From: an uncultured bacterium
GTDB lineage: Bacteria > Patescibacteriota > Minisyncoccia > CAIUEV01
Assembly (NCBI GenBank): GCA_903898335.1
Contig: CAIUEV010000020.1
Coordinates: 1 to 20,819 of the forward strand
DNA length: 20,819 nt
Direction: 5' to 3'
In this document: one piece after another, positions 1-7,576 of the stretch
Layout of the letters: every line of letters begins with the position of its first letter
Position numbering within the stretch: position 1 is the first letter of the stretch
Translations under genes and position numbers: made by a program
The notes under the pieces: model-generated
Databases searched by the model: none
Seen by the model: only the letters and a program-made list of their open reading frames with translations
Told to the model about the DNA's origin: nothing

Positions 1-70
1 CACCCTAGCTCAATGGTTGAGCAATTGTTTTGTAAACAATAGGTTATCGGTTCGATTCCGATGGGTGGCT
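1..70 (+). tRNA. tRNA-Thr (anticodon UGU), 5' end cut by window
   Basis: Decodes ACN threonine codons. The anticodon stem ATTGT/ACAAT encloses the loop TTTGTAA, giving anticodon TGT. The T arm ATCGG-TTCGATT-CCGAT is followed by the 3' acceptor strand GGGTGGC and discriminator T. The window opens at CACCC, so only the first two acceptor bases (expected GC) are missing. CCA is not encoded (the next bases are CAT), so it must be added by the CCA-adding enzyme. This differs from the tRNA-Pro at 13951. Confidence 0.93.
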
Positions 71-100
71 CATTTTTAGGTCAAATCTTTTAAAAAATAA

Positions 101-1879
101 ATGAAAAAAGAACTACTCAATCCGTCGATAGAATATTTTCTCGAAGTGGTGGAAAAAACGGCAAAAGAGAAAACCAATCCCAAGCAAACCATCTTTCGAC
201 TGGAGACTTCTGAAATTGCCGGTCAAATGGCTTTGTGGTACGAAAAAGTCAGAGGAGCTGTTCAATATAAAGAGGAGCATCTTTTGAGGCGAACTACTAT
301 CTATAGAATACTGAAAAGATTGGTGGACATCGAACAGAAAAAAAATCGAAGAGATTTGACTTATGCTCTTTTCAAGGAGTTGGTGATGGCCGGTCATATT
401 AACCAAGCCGACGCCAATGATGAAGTCTTCCAAAAAGTGGAAATAATAGTTGTTCGCTACTTGAAAGTTTTGCAATTAGTAAATAGCCGAGTCAGGAGCG
501 CTACTGAGAATTTAAAGATTAGACGATGGTTTTTTTCTCTTGCTTCTGAGGAAATTGAGGGTCAAATCAGCCCGCAAAAAGAAAAAATGGCCTTGATCTA
601 CGCTATTTATGAAACCTTAAGGCCTCGCATAAAATTCAATCTCAGTCGTCCACCGTTTCCTTTGCCCGGCTCGAAAATCAAGGGGGCGCAAATAATCGCT
701 GAAGAATATCTTGGAGTTGGTTCTTTGGTCGAACCGATCGAAGACAGTATTGTTGGAGAACAGAAGAGAGACTCCCATAAAAATACTATTTTTAACGAAG
801 AAAAACTTTTTAATTTGTTGGTCTATTTAGCTGTTTTTAGAAATTTAAGAAAATCCGATCGAGCCATGATCAGGGCTCTGGTTTTCAATATTTATTTTCC
901 GAAATGGAGCGAGTTGACCGATCAAGACGAAGAATCTTTGTCAGAAGCGATAAAATTATTGGTTAAAAAACGAGCCGAAATGGAAACTATAGCAGAACAT
1001 CCTTTGATGCCGAAAATTCTTTTTCCCATAAAAAAGTATATGTTATGCTCCGCTTTTTTCTATGAGGCCGTTATGGATAATCCTTTGGAGGCAAAAGCGG
1101 TTACCAACCAGGAATATTTACTCTGGGAGAAAATAAAAAATAAATGTAATTTGCGCTATTTAGCCGAAAGCAAAAAACTCAAGAAAAGAATCGGAAGAGG
1201 AATTCTGTATGTTTTTTTAACGAAAATGATAGTGGCTTTGTTATTGGAAGTTCCTTACGAAATGATGTTAAAAGCAAAATCGATTGAATATAAATCTCTA
1301 GCCATTAATCTCTTCTTTCCGCCGGTTCTTCTAAGTCTTATCGCCTCTTCCGCCAGAAAGCCGGATGAAGAAAATACCAAAGAAATTCTTAAAGGTGTGA
1401 GTACATTGATCTATAAAAATAAACTGGAGGAGGATCTGAAAAACATCAATATTTCGGATCGCGAAAGCGCCTGGGCGGAAAGAATGCTGGATCTTTTCTA
1501 CATCACCGTTCTTTTCACGGTTCTTTATTTGCTTATCAAGTTGCTTAATTATCTCGATTTTAATTTTGTGGCTATGACAATCTTTCTTATTTTTACCGGA
1601 ACGGTCAGCTTCTTTGGCGCTTTGATTCGACAGTCAACTCGGGATTTGGTGGTTACAAAAGATAGAGAGGGATTATTCAGTCTGATATTCGACACCGCTC
1701 TTCTTCCTTTTGTAAGAATAGGTCGGCTGTTGTCGGTTAAGTTTTCCAGAATCAATGTTTTTATCTTTATTTTAGATTTTTTAGTGGAAGCGCCTTTCAA
1801 ATTTATCATACGAGCCTTTGAGGCCTGGATAGATTTTTTACGTAAAAAGAGAGATGAAGTCGAGAGACAGTTTGATTGA
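101..1879 (+). CDS. Large multi-span membrane protein of unknown function (592 aa)
   Basis: I do not recognise this protein. Residues 1-365 are a charged, mostly helical, probably cytosolic region rich in Lys, Arg and Glu. After it come hydrophobic segments near residues 367-387, 397-416, 463-482 and 486-508, and a weaker one near 551-571. The tail is basic. There is no signal peptide and no catalytic motif I can name. The ATG at 101 follows an A/T-rich leader with no SD, the usual pattern here. The stop is TGA, which shows UGA is not read as an amino acid in this genome. It starts 30 nt after the tRNA-Thr and is followed 32 nt later by another unknown membrane protein on the same strand, leading into the hydrogenase gene. 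The reading frame is convincing; the function is open. Confidence 0.85.
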   Translation: MKKELLNPSIEYFLEVVEKTAKEKTNPKQTIFRLETSEIAGQMALWYEKVRGAVQYKEEHLLRRTTIYRILKRLVDIEQKKNRRDLTYALFKELVMAGHINQADANDEVFQKVEIIVVRYLKVLQLVNSRVRSATENLKIRRWFFSLASEEIEGQISPQKEKMALIYAIYETLRPRIKFNLSRPPFPLPGSKIKGAQIIAEEYLGVGSLVEPIEDSIVGEQKRDSHKNTIFNEEKLFNLLVYLAVFRNLRKSDRAMIRALVFNIYFPKWSELTDQDEESLSEAIKLLVKKRAEMETIAEHPLMPKILFPIKKYMLCSAFFYEAVMDNPLEAKAVTNQEYLLWEKIKNKCNLRYLAESKKLKKRIGRGILYVFLTKMIVALLLEVPYEMMLKAKSIEYKSLAINLFFPPVLLSLIASSARKPDEENTKEILKGVSTLIYKNKLEEDLKNINISDRESAWAERMLDLFYITVLFTVLYLLIKLLNYLDFNFVAMTIFLIFTGTVSFFGALIRQSTRDLVVTKDREGLFSLIFDTALLPFVRIGRLLSVKFSRINVFIFILDFLVEAPFKFIIRAFEAWIDFLRKKRDEVERQFD

Positions 1880-1911
1880 TTTTATAAAAATAAGAGTTTT
1901 AAATTAACAAT

Positions 1912-2649
1912 ATGCAGGAAAAGAAAAATGATAGTTTTTATCTCCTCTTGGCAGCAATCGGCATGCTGATCTTGGTGATATCGGCAATTTATTTCTTAAA
2001 GATAAGAAAATCCTCCGATCAAGAAATGCGAGATACCGGTTCGGCGGAAACTCAAAATTCCGGACAAAAAAACAATGAAAAAATTAAATCTGAAGAAGTT
2101 CAAATTGAAAACGAACCCTTGGCGGAAGAGAAAAAACTGGAGGAAGCTCCCAATGAAGAGTTAAGACAAAAGATTATTGCTTATCTGGTTAAAAATCTGG
2201 ATCAACTTATTTTTCCTCCCCAAAACGACAAATGGGATCTCTCCGGCGCCAGCATTTCATTTATAGGCAATACTTATCTTTATCTGGAAATTTTTCCCGC
2301 CGAGGCGGAAGTCGGCGGTATGAAGGTTCTCTACAAAGCAGAATCACTTTCCAGCGGCGAAATTAAATTACAAGAACTGGCCAAATACAAGGAGGGGGAA
2401 GAGGATTGGCAACTTTTGAGTGGAGAAGACAAATTTTTCGACTACTACTATGAAGAATACGGATACGACGACGAAGATAACAAATGGTCTCAAATAGAAT
2501 ATATGATCGGCACTGAAGATGAGGGTGAAGATAAGGAACTGAGCGAAGAAGAAATTGAATCTCTGGAGGCCGAAGAAGCTTTATTGGACGAAGAGGGGAG
2601 TACGGGGTCCGATGAGCAGGATGAAGCGGAAAAAACAATTGTCCCTTAA
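1912..2649 (+). CDS. Single-span membrane protein with acidic C-terminus, unknown function (245 aa)
   Basis: One hydrophobic helix near residues 9-30 is flanked by Lys residues. A Glu/Lys/Asn-rich linker of about 50 residues follows, then a compact domain (about 85-195) with alternating hydrophobic positions. The tail of about 45 residues is very rich in Asp and Glu. The helix is probably an uncleaved anchor with the rest outside the cell, but orientation is inferred. No family is recognised. The gene ends only 14 nt before the hydrogenase ATG, so co-transcription with it is likely. The acidic tail could be a protein- or cation-binding surface, which is speculation. Confidence 0.8.
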   Translation: MQEKKNDSFYLLLAAIGMLILVISAIYFLKIRKSSDQEMRDTGSAETQNSGQKNNEKIKSEEVQIENEPLAEEKKLEEAPNEELRQKIIAYLVKNLDQLIFPPQNDKWDLSGASISFIGNTYLYLEIFPAEAEVGGMKVLYKAESLSSGEIKLQELAKYKEGEEDWQLLSGEDKFFDYYYEEYGYDDEDNKWSQIEYMIGTEDEGEDKELSEEEIESLEAEEALLDEEGSTGSDEQDEAEKTIVP

Positions 2650-2663
2650 AATAAATTTAGAAA

Positions 2664-4469
2664 ATGGCAATCAAAAGAAAAATCAAAATAAAAGTCAACG
2701 GAGTATCTTTCGAAGGAGTTGAGGGAGCCAACTTAATCGGCTTCTTAAAGAAAATCGGTTTGGAAATCCCCACCCTTTGCTCTCATCCAGATTTCGACAA
2801 AAGTAATGCCTACTGTCGTCTTTGTCTGGTCAAGGTTCGATTTAAGGAGTCTGACGACTTCAAATTCGTTCCCAGTTGCAGTGTTAAAACGACGGAAAAT
2901 ATGGAAATAATTACCGACGACGCAGAAATTGTGAGGATAAGGAGCACTCTGCTGGAAATGCTTTTTATGGAGCATGCCGGTCTTTGTTCCACTTGTTTTA
3001 GAAATCAAGACTGCGAATTGCAAAGTTTGGCAGTCAAATATTCCATTGACGAATTTCGTTTCGTACCCAAAGTGGCGGAAATGAAAAGCGATGAAGCGCT
3101 GGAAAGACTAAGAGACAACTTAAGCAGAAGGGTTATTGATCGAGAGAATCCTTCCATTGCTCGAGAAAGCACAAAATGTATTGAGTGCAGGCGCTGTATC
3201 AGAGCGTGCGATGAAATTCAAAAAGTGAAAGCTTTAAACACTCAAAAAAGAGGAATAAATTTGGGAGTCGGTACAGAAAACTATACACCTTTGGAATGTA
3301 CTTTTTGCGGTCAATGCGCCCTTCATTGTCCCACCGGAGCGATTATTGAAAAAAATGATTTAATTGAAGTGGTTAGGGCAATTAAAGATCCGAAAAAAAT
3401 TGTGATTGCTCAGGTGGCGCCCTCAGTCAGGGTTACCCTGGGAGAGGAATTCGGATTGTTGCCGGGGACGGTAGTAACGGGAAAAATGGTAACGGCTCTG
3501 AGAAAATGCGGATTTGACACCGTGTTTGATGTGGTGACCGGGGCTGATTTTACTATTGTTGAGGAGGGCTCGGAGTTTCTTGAAGTAGTTAAGAATAAGG
3601 GAAATCGCTGTCAGCTCCCGCTTTTTACCAGTTGCTGCCCCGCCTGGGTTTTGTTTGCCGAACAGAATTACCCGGAAATTCTGCCTCACCTTTCATCGGC
3701 TAAATCTCCGCAATTAATGCTCGCTTCCTTGATTAGGAATTATTACGCCAAAAAAAACGGAATAAATCAAAAAGATATTGTCGTTGTTTCCATAATGCCA
3801 TGTACCGCTAAAAAATATGAAATCGACCGAGAAGAGTTCTCTCAGAACGGTCAGAAAGACATAGATTTTGTTCTGACGGTCAGGGAGTTGGCTCATTTAA
3901 TCAAGAACTTTCGGATACCCTTTAACGATCTTCCCGAATCTGACTTTGATCCCGCTTTGGGAATCTCCTCCGGTTCCGGTCTGATATTCGGCGCCAGCGG
4001 TGGAGTTACCGAGGCCGCTCTCCGAACCGCTCATTTTTATCTTACCGGAGAAAGTTTTCCCAAGTTGGAATTTGCGGAAGTTCGTGGTATAAAATGGATT
4101 AAGGAGGCGCAAGTTAATTTGGCGGGGAAAAATCTTAAAATAGCGGTGGCTCACGGACTGGAAAATGCCAGGAAAATAGTTGAAAAAGCCCTGAAAGAGA
4201 AATGCCCTTACGATTTTGTCGAGATTATGGCCTGTCCCGGCGGGTGCATCGGCGGAGGGGGGCAACCGATACCGACCGATGATGAAATAAGAAAAGCCAG
4301 AATCAAGGCTATTTATGACACCGATAAAAAAATGGCTATCAGGGAATCTCATAAAAATCCGGTAGTGGAAAGGGTCTACAGGGATTTTCTCTACAAACCG
4401 TTGGGTCGGAAAGCCGAAAAACTTTTGCACACCAAGCATTACCCCTATAAATTCAAATTTAAAAAATAA
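2664..4469 (+). CDS. hydA: [FeFe] hydrogenase, multi-cluster (CpI-like) catalytic subunit
   Basis: Catalyses reversible 2H+ + 2e- = H2, normally with reduced ferredoxin, in the cytoplasm. The domain order matches clostridial CpI: an N-terminal [2Fe-2S] domain (Cys39, 51, 54, 72), a His-Cys3 [4Fe-4S] site (His104, Cys108, 111, 117), two [4Fe-4S] motifs (Cys172/175/178/182 and Cys212/215/218/222), then the H-cluster domain. H-cluster motifs are intact: TSCCPAW (Cys324 the proton-relay Cys, Cys325 a ligand), MPCTAKKYE (Cys380) and MACPGGCIGGGGQP (Cys524, Cys528). The C-terminal small-subunit-like region ends with an LHT motif. At 601 aa it is slightly longer than CpI (about 574). There is no signal peptide. 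The maturases HydE, HydF and HydG are not in this window and must be encoded elsewhere for activity. It sits among membrane-protein genes and overlaps the next one by 1 nt (TAATG). With no electron-transfer subunit beside it, a monomeric ferredoxin-linked enzyme is the simplest reading. Confidence 0.95.
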   Translation: MAIKRKIKIKVNGVSFEGVEGANLIGFLKKIGLEIPTLCSHPDFDKSNAYCRLCLVKVRFKESDDFKFVPSCSVKTTENMEIITDDAEIVRIRSTLLEMLFMEHAGLCSTCFRNQDCELQSLAVKYSIDEFRFVPKVAEMKSDEALERLRDNLSRRVIDRENPSIARESTKCIECRRCIRACDEIQKVKALNTQKRGINLGVGTENYTPLECTFCGQCALHCPTGAIIEKNDLIEVVRAIKDPKKIVIAQVAPSVRVTLGEEFGLLPGTVVTGKMVTALRKCGFDTVFDVVTGADFTIVEEGSEFLEVVKNKGNRCQLPLFTSCCPAWVLFAEQNYPEILPHLSSAKSPQLMLASLIRNYYAKKNGINQKDIVVVSIMPCTAKKYEIDREEFSQNGQKDIDFVLTVRELAHLIKNFRIPFNDLPESDFDPALGISSGSGLIFGASGGVTEAALRTAHFYLTGESFPKLEFAEVRGIKWIKEAQVNLAGKNLKIAVAHGLENARKIVEKALKEKCPYDFVEIMACPGGCIGGGGQPIPTDDEIRKARIKAIYDTDKKMAIRESHKNPVVERVYRDFLYKPLGRKAEKLLHTKHYPYKFKFKK

Positions 4470-4990
4470 TGATTGTTGATTTAAGAAAAAAAACGGAAGA
4501 GAAGACCAGATTTTCAGCTTTAAGCGGTCAGACGGTTATTGTAAGCTGGAAGGCCGAGGAGTTCAATTATTACCAAAAATCCAAACTTTGGTTTTTGATC
4601 GGTGGGCTTTTTTTCTTTATTCTGGTTGGCTATTTTATTATTTCCGAACAGATAATAACCTCCATTACCTTTATACTTCTAGGCATTACCGTTTACATTT
4701 TTTCAATTAAAAAACCGCGAAGAATAACCTGCAGTATCGGGTATAATGGTATTTCTGTCGATAAATTCACTTACTCTTTTAAAGATCTAAGCTCTTTTTG
4801 GATTTTCTTTGAACCGCCTGAATTTAAAGTCATTAGTCTGAAACATAAAAAAGCGTATCTGCCTCATATTCAAATTCCGTTTGGCAATGAAGATCCCGTT
4901 AAGCTCAGAAAAGCTCTGATTCGTTTTTTGCCGGAGGAGGAACAGGAGGAAAGTTTTAGCGACAGAGCGGCTCGTTATTTAAAATTTTAA
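4469..4990 (+). CDS. Two-span membrane protein with cytosolic C-terminal domain, unknown (173 aa)
   Basis: The start ATG overlaps the hydrogenase stop (TAATG), which suggests translational coupling. Residues 1-38 are polar. Two hydrophobic helices at about 40-58 and 61-80 form a hairpin. The remaining 90 residues look like a soluble beta-rich domain ending in an acidic, then basic, helix. A helical hairpin followed by a beta domain resembles bacterial PH-like (DUF304-type) membrane proteins. That is a shape resemblance only; no diagnostic motif is seen. Coupling to hydA could mean a shared role, but CPR operons often mix unrelated genes. Confidence 0.8.
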   Translation: MIVDLRKKTEEKTRFSALSGQTVIVSWKAEEFNYYQKSKLWFLIGGLFFFILVGYFIISEQIITSITFILLGITVYIFSIKKPRRITCSIGYNGISVDKFTYSFKDLSSFWIFFEPPEFKVISLKHKKAYLPHIQIPFGNEDPVKLRKALIRFLPEEEQEESFSDRAARYLKF

Positions 4991-4999
4991 TTTTTTAAA

Positions 5000-5119
5000 A
5001 TGGCCAGAGATAAGGCAAAAATAGAAGTTTGGTCAGAGTTGGTTCTTAAAAAAACCACTTTTCTTTGGTTGCCGATTACCGCCTTTTTGATTATAATAAA
5101 AAGAATTAGAAATAAATAA
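5000..5119 (+). CDS. Possible membrane microprotein (39 aa)
   Basis: An ATG-to-TAA frame of 39 codons exactly fills the gap between its neighbours, with 9 nt before it and 10 nt after it. The product has a charged N-terminus (MARDKAKIEVWSEL), a hydrophobic stretch (about residues 20-34, FLWLPITAFLIIIK) and a basic end (KRIRNK), the form of a single-span microprotein. It has no SD, like its neighbours. The tight fit favours a real gene; conservation is untested. Confidence 0.5.
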   Translation: MARDKAKIEVWSELVLKKTTFLWLPITAFLIIIKRIRNK

Positions 5120-5129
5120 AATAAAAAAA

Positions 5130-5960
5130 ATGAAAAGGATCGTCAAACAGATTATTATCCTTTTAGTCGTAGTCGGTCTAATCGGAGGTTCTGTGCTTTT
5201 GATTAGCCAGCTCTTTAAAACCAAGCCTACTTGCTTCGATAACTTAAAGAATGGTGAAGAAGAGGGCGTCGATTGCGGTACGGCCTGCGAAAAACCTTGC
5301 AAGACGGAAGCGCCTCAAGCCGAGAAAATAAAAGTCAAAAACTTTGAGATTCTGAGGGGAGGCAATAACAAATGTGATCTGGTGGCCGTCGTTAACAACC
5401 CGAACACCAATCTGGTTGGCCAACACATCCCTTACAGTTTTCGGTGGGGAGATAAAGTGATTAAAAAGAGCGATTTCTATATTTATCCAAGCGAAGAACG
5501 TTATCTGGCCGAATACAATTTAGTTTGTCAAGATGATTTTGAGCCGGAATTGGAAATAGGCGAAACGACCAATTGGGATTTTTTCAGAGAATTCACCAAG
5601 CCGGACTTGCAAATATCTGATTTTAAACTTAATTATCTCGAAGGCCCTTATGAATTTGCCGAAGTAAGAGGCCGAGTGATAAATCGTAGTCCGTTCGATC
5701 TTAAAACGGTGGAAATTTTCGCCATCGTCAAAGACCAGAATGATAGTATTCTAGCTGTAAATCAGACTACCGTCAACTCAATTTTGACGGGACAAGTTAG
5801 AGATTTCAGAATTTTTTGGACCCATTCGTTTGAAAAGGGTGGAACTCCCTCATTTTATGTGACCACCAACTTATTTGATTCGCAGAATTTCATAAAAGAA
5901 TTCGAAACTGAAAGTACAAAGAGCAAGGAGGACAAAGATGAGTATCAAATTTACTACTAA
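5130..5960 (+). CDS. Membrane-anchored extracellular protein with Cys-rich motif and FxLYD-like domain (276 aa)
   Basis: The basic N-terminus and one hydrophobic helix (residues 4-28) act as a signal anchor, so the rest is probably outside the membrane. Just after the helix is a four-cysteine motif: CFDNLKNGEEEGVDCG followed by two more Cys (35, 49, 53, 57). Motifs of this kind occur in secreted proteins and probably form a small disulfide- or metal-stabilised knot. Two more Cys lie near residues 83 and 134. The second half (about 155-260) has the alternating pattern of FxLYD/Ig-like beta sandwiches, with a GRVINRSPFDL-type turn. No enzymatic motif is present. It ends the left gene run, about 100 nt before the ribosomal operon. 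Confidence 0.8.
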   Translation: MKRIVKQIIILLVVVGLIGGSVLLISQLFKTKPTCFDNLKNGEEEGVDCGTACEKPCKTEAPQAEKIKVKNFEILRGGNNKCDLVAVVNNPNTNLVGQHIPYSFRWGDKVIKKSDFYIYPSEERYLAEYNLVCQDDFEPELEIGETTNWDFFREFTKPDLQISDFKLNYLEGPYEFAEVRGRVINRSPFDLKTVEIFAIVKDQNDSILAVNQTTVNSILTGQVRDFRIFWTHSFEKGGTPSFYVTTNLFDSQNFIKEFETESTKSKEDKDEYQIYY

Positions 5961-6021
5961 AAAATTTGCTCAATCCGAATTTATTGTTAATAATAGTCAC
6001 CAAGTTCAAAGAGCTTTTTAG
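5938..6021 (+). CDS. Candidate 27-aa leader peptide with near-perfect SD
   Basis: An AAGGAGG box (5925-5931) lies 6 nt before an ATG that opens a 27-codon frame ending TAG at 6019-6021. It overlaps the last 23 nt of the preceding gene in another frame. Its stop lies inside the hairpin at 6012-6028 and it precedes the L18-S5-L15 operon, a layout suggestive of a leader peptide. The SD box also encodes Lys-Glu-Asp codons of the upstream gene, so it may be coincidence. Confidence 0.2.
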   Translation: MSIKFTTKKFAQSEFIVNNSHQVQRAF

Positions 6022-6047
6022 CGAAGCTGTTTTTAGTTTGTTTTTTT
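6012..6047 (+). terminator. Weak hairpin plus U-rich tract ahead of ribosomal operon
   Basis: AGCTT (6012-6016) pairs with AAGCT (6024-6028) around a 7-nt loop, followed by GTTTTTAGTTTGTTTTTTT. The stem is short, so termination may be partial. It would end the upstream transcript or act as an attenuator before rplR. Confidence 0.4.
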
Positions 6048-6060
6048 ATCTATTAAAACC

Positions 6061-6429
6061 ATGTCAATTCAAAAAAATTCGAGAAATGCTGCCAGAAAAA
6101 CCCGACACAAGAGAGTCCGCGGAAAGGTTGAGGGAACGGCTTTGATGCCCCGATTAAACGTTTTTTTCAGTCTGAAATATGTTTATGCTCAGCTGATCGA
6201 CGACGAAAGCAATAAAGTTTTAGCCAGCGTCAACAGCCTTAAATTGAAGAAAGAGGGAAAAGAAAGTCGAACCCAAATCGAATGGTCAAAAGAAGTCGGC
6301 AAATTGATTGCGGAAAAAGCTCTTAAGATGGGCGTATCGAAAATTGTTTTTGATCGAGGAGGTTATAAATATCACGGAAAAGTTAAGGTTTTAGCCGATT
6401 CTGCCAGAGAAAACGGTTTGGTTTTTTAA
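6061..6429 (+). CDS. rplR: 50S ribosomal protein L18 (uL18)
   Basis: L18 binds 5S rRNA and places it in the central protuberance of the large subunit. The sequence carries the family pattern: a basic N-terminus with RVRGK and GTA-like turns, PRLNVFFSLKYVYAQLIDD in the centre, and the C-terminal FDRGGYKYHGKV...ADSARENGLVF signature. At 122 aa it has the usual bacterial length. It is followed 25 nt later by rpsE, the standard order. Upstream, where rplF (L6) normally sits, there is instead an unrelated membrane-protein gene and a weak terminator. The spc operon is therefore broken here and the operon probably has its own promoter in 5961-6060. The leader is A/T-rich with no SD near the ATG. Confidence 0.97.
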   Translation: MSIQKNSRNAARKTRHKRVRGKVEGTALMPRLNVFFSLKYVYAQLIDDESNKVLASVNSLKLKKEGKESRTQIEWSKEVGKLIAEKALKMGVSKIVFDRGGYKYHGKVKVLADSARENGLVF

Positions 6430-6454
6430 TTTTATTTTTATTTATTTTTATCAA

Positions 6455-7057
6455 ATGAAAGAGAATAGTCATAGGAAAAGAGACAAGCGAGAAAAGGATT
6501 TCGATCACAGCCTATTGCATGTTGCCAGAGTGGCTCGTGTCGTCCAAGGAGGAAGAAGATTCAGCTTTAGAGCGACTGTTGCCATCGGTGATCGCAAAGG
6601 AAAAGTCGGAGTCGGTGTCGCTAAAGGATCGGACGTATCTTTGGCTATAGGCAAAGCTATCCATGATGCCAAAAAACATTTGATAACTTTCGTGCGAAAA
6701 GGTAACACTATTCCTCACGAAATCAACTTCAAATATGAAAGTGCCAGAATAATTCTCAAACCGGCCAAAGAAGGAAAGGGAATCGTTGCCGGTGGGGCAC
6801 TTCGAGTTTTAGCCGATTTGGGTGGTATTAAAGACTTGACTGCTAAAAGTCTTGGCTCAAATAACAAAATCAACACGGCCAAAGCTATGCTGGGAGCTCT
6901 TAAGAGCTTGAAGAGTCTTGAGAAAAAGAAGGAAGAGGCAAAGGTTGAAAAGACCAAGGAAGCCATTGAGAAAAATACCGATACCGAGGAAAAGGCGGAA
7001 GAGAAAGAAGTGAAAAAATCGGATAAGAATGTGCAAACCAAGCAAGAGAGCAAATAA
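6455..7057 (+). CDS. rpsE: 30S ribosomal protein S5 (uS5) with charged C-terminal extension
   Basis: S5 is a small-subunit protein at the mRNA entry region, important for accuracy and helicase activity. The N-terminal S5 domain runs from about residue 18 to 85 (RVARVVQGGRRFSFRATVAIGD, GKVGVGVAKG). The C-terminal domain runs from about 90 to 155 (ILKPAKEGKGIVAGG, LADLGGIKDLTAKSLGSNN). Residues about 155-200 form a Lys/Glu-rich tail that is not part of the core fold and makes the protein longer than E. coli S5 (167 aa). It lies between rplR and rplO. The gene for L30, usually between S5 and L15, is absent, a known CPR trait. Confidence 0.98.
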   Translation: MKENSHRKRDKREKDFDHSLLHVARVARVVQGGRRFSFRATVAIGDRKGKVGVGVAKGSDVSLAIGKAIHDAKKHLITFVRKGNTIPHEINFKYESARIILKPAKEGKGIVAGGALRVLADLGGIKDLTAKSLGSNNKINTAKAMLGALKSLKSLEKKKEEAKVEKTKEAIEKNTDTEEKAEEKEVKKSDKNVQTKQESK

Positions 7058-7074
7058 TTTTATAACTTTACATT

Positions 7075-7569
7075 ATGCAAATTCACGAAATTAATAAGCC
7101 GGAATGGCAGAAAGAGAAGAGAAGTATCGGTCGAGGAGGAAAAAGAGGAACTTATTCCGGTAAAGGAAACAAAGGTCAAAAAGCTCGCTCTGGTGGCAAT
7201 ATTGCTCCCGGATTTGAAGGAAGAGACACCACTATGGTTGCTCGCGCTCCTAAAATATCCGGATTTTCATCCCCTAAATTAAAAAATATTGTTTTGGATT
7301 TTGAAATAATCGAAAAACATTTTAGTGACGGAGACGAGGTTTCTCATAAAAGCTTGATTGAAAAAAAGATTATTAAGCTCAATAAAAGAAGTCGTACTAA
7401 AAGAAAGGCTAAGGTTAAAATTTTAAGTAACGGAGAACTGAAGAAAAAGCTCAACTTTGTCGGCATTCTGGCTTCAAAAAAAGCCCAGGCAGCCATTGAA
7501 AAAGTCGGGGGTAGCGTTACCGAACTAAAGAAAACCGATAAAAAAGAAAAAGCTAAAAGTTCAAATTAA
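7075..7569 (+). CDS. rplO: 50S ribosomal protein L15 (uL15)
   Basis: An early-assembly large-subunit protein that contacts 23S rRNA. The N-terminus has the Gly/Arg/Lys-rich L15 arm (GRGGKRGTYSGKGNKGQKAR, then FEGRD), the central region is short, and the C-terminal domain has the family pattern ending KAQAAIEKVGGSV. It is 164 aa with a Lys-rich tail. It follows rpsE by 17 nt. The next gene is not secY, as in the classic spc operon, but miaB after 7 nt, so the operon is broken on this side too. Confidence 0.96.
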   Translation: MQIHEINKPEWQKEKRSIGRGGKRGTYSGKGNKGQKARSGGNIAPGFEGRDTTMVARAPKISGFSSPKLKNIVLDFEIIEKHFSDGDEVSHKSLIEKKIIKLNKRSRTKRKAKVKILSNGELKKKLNFVGILASKKAQAAIEKVGGSVTELKKTDKKEKAKSSN

Positions 7570-7576
7570 TTTTCAT

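Noticed and set aside
3897-4439. 180-aa open frame on the minus strand inside hydA
   Set aside because: It lies opposite an unmistakable hydrogenase coding region and has no recognisable features.
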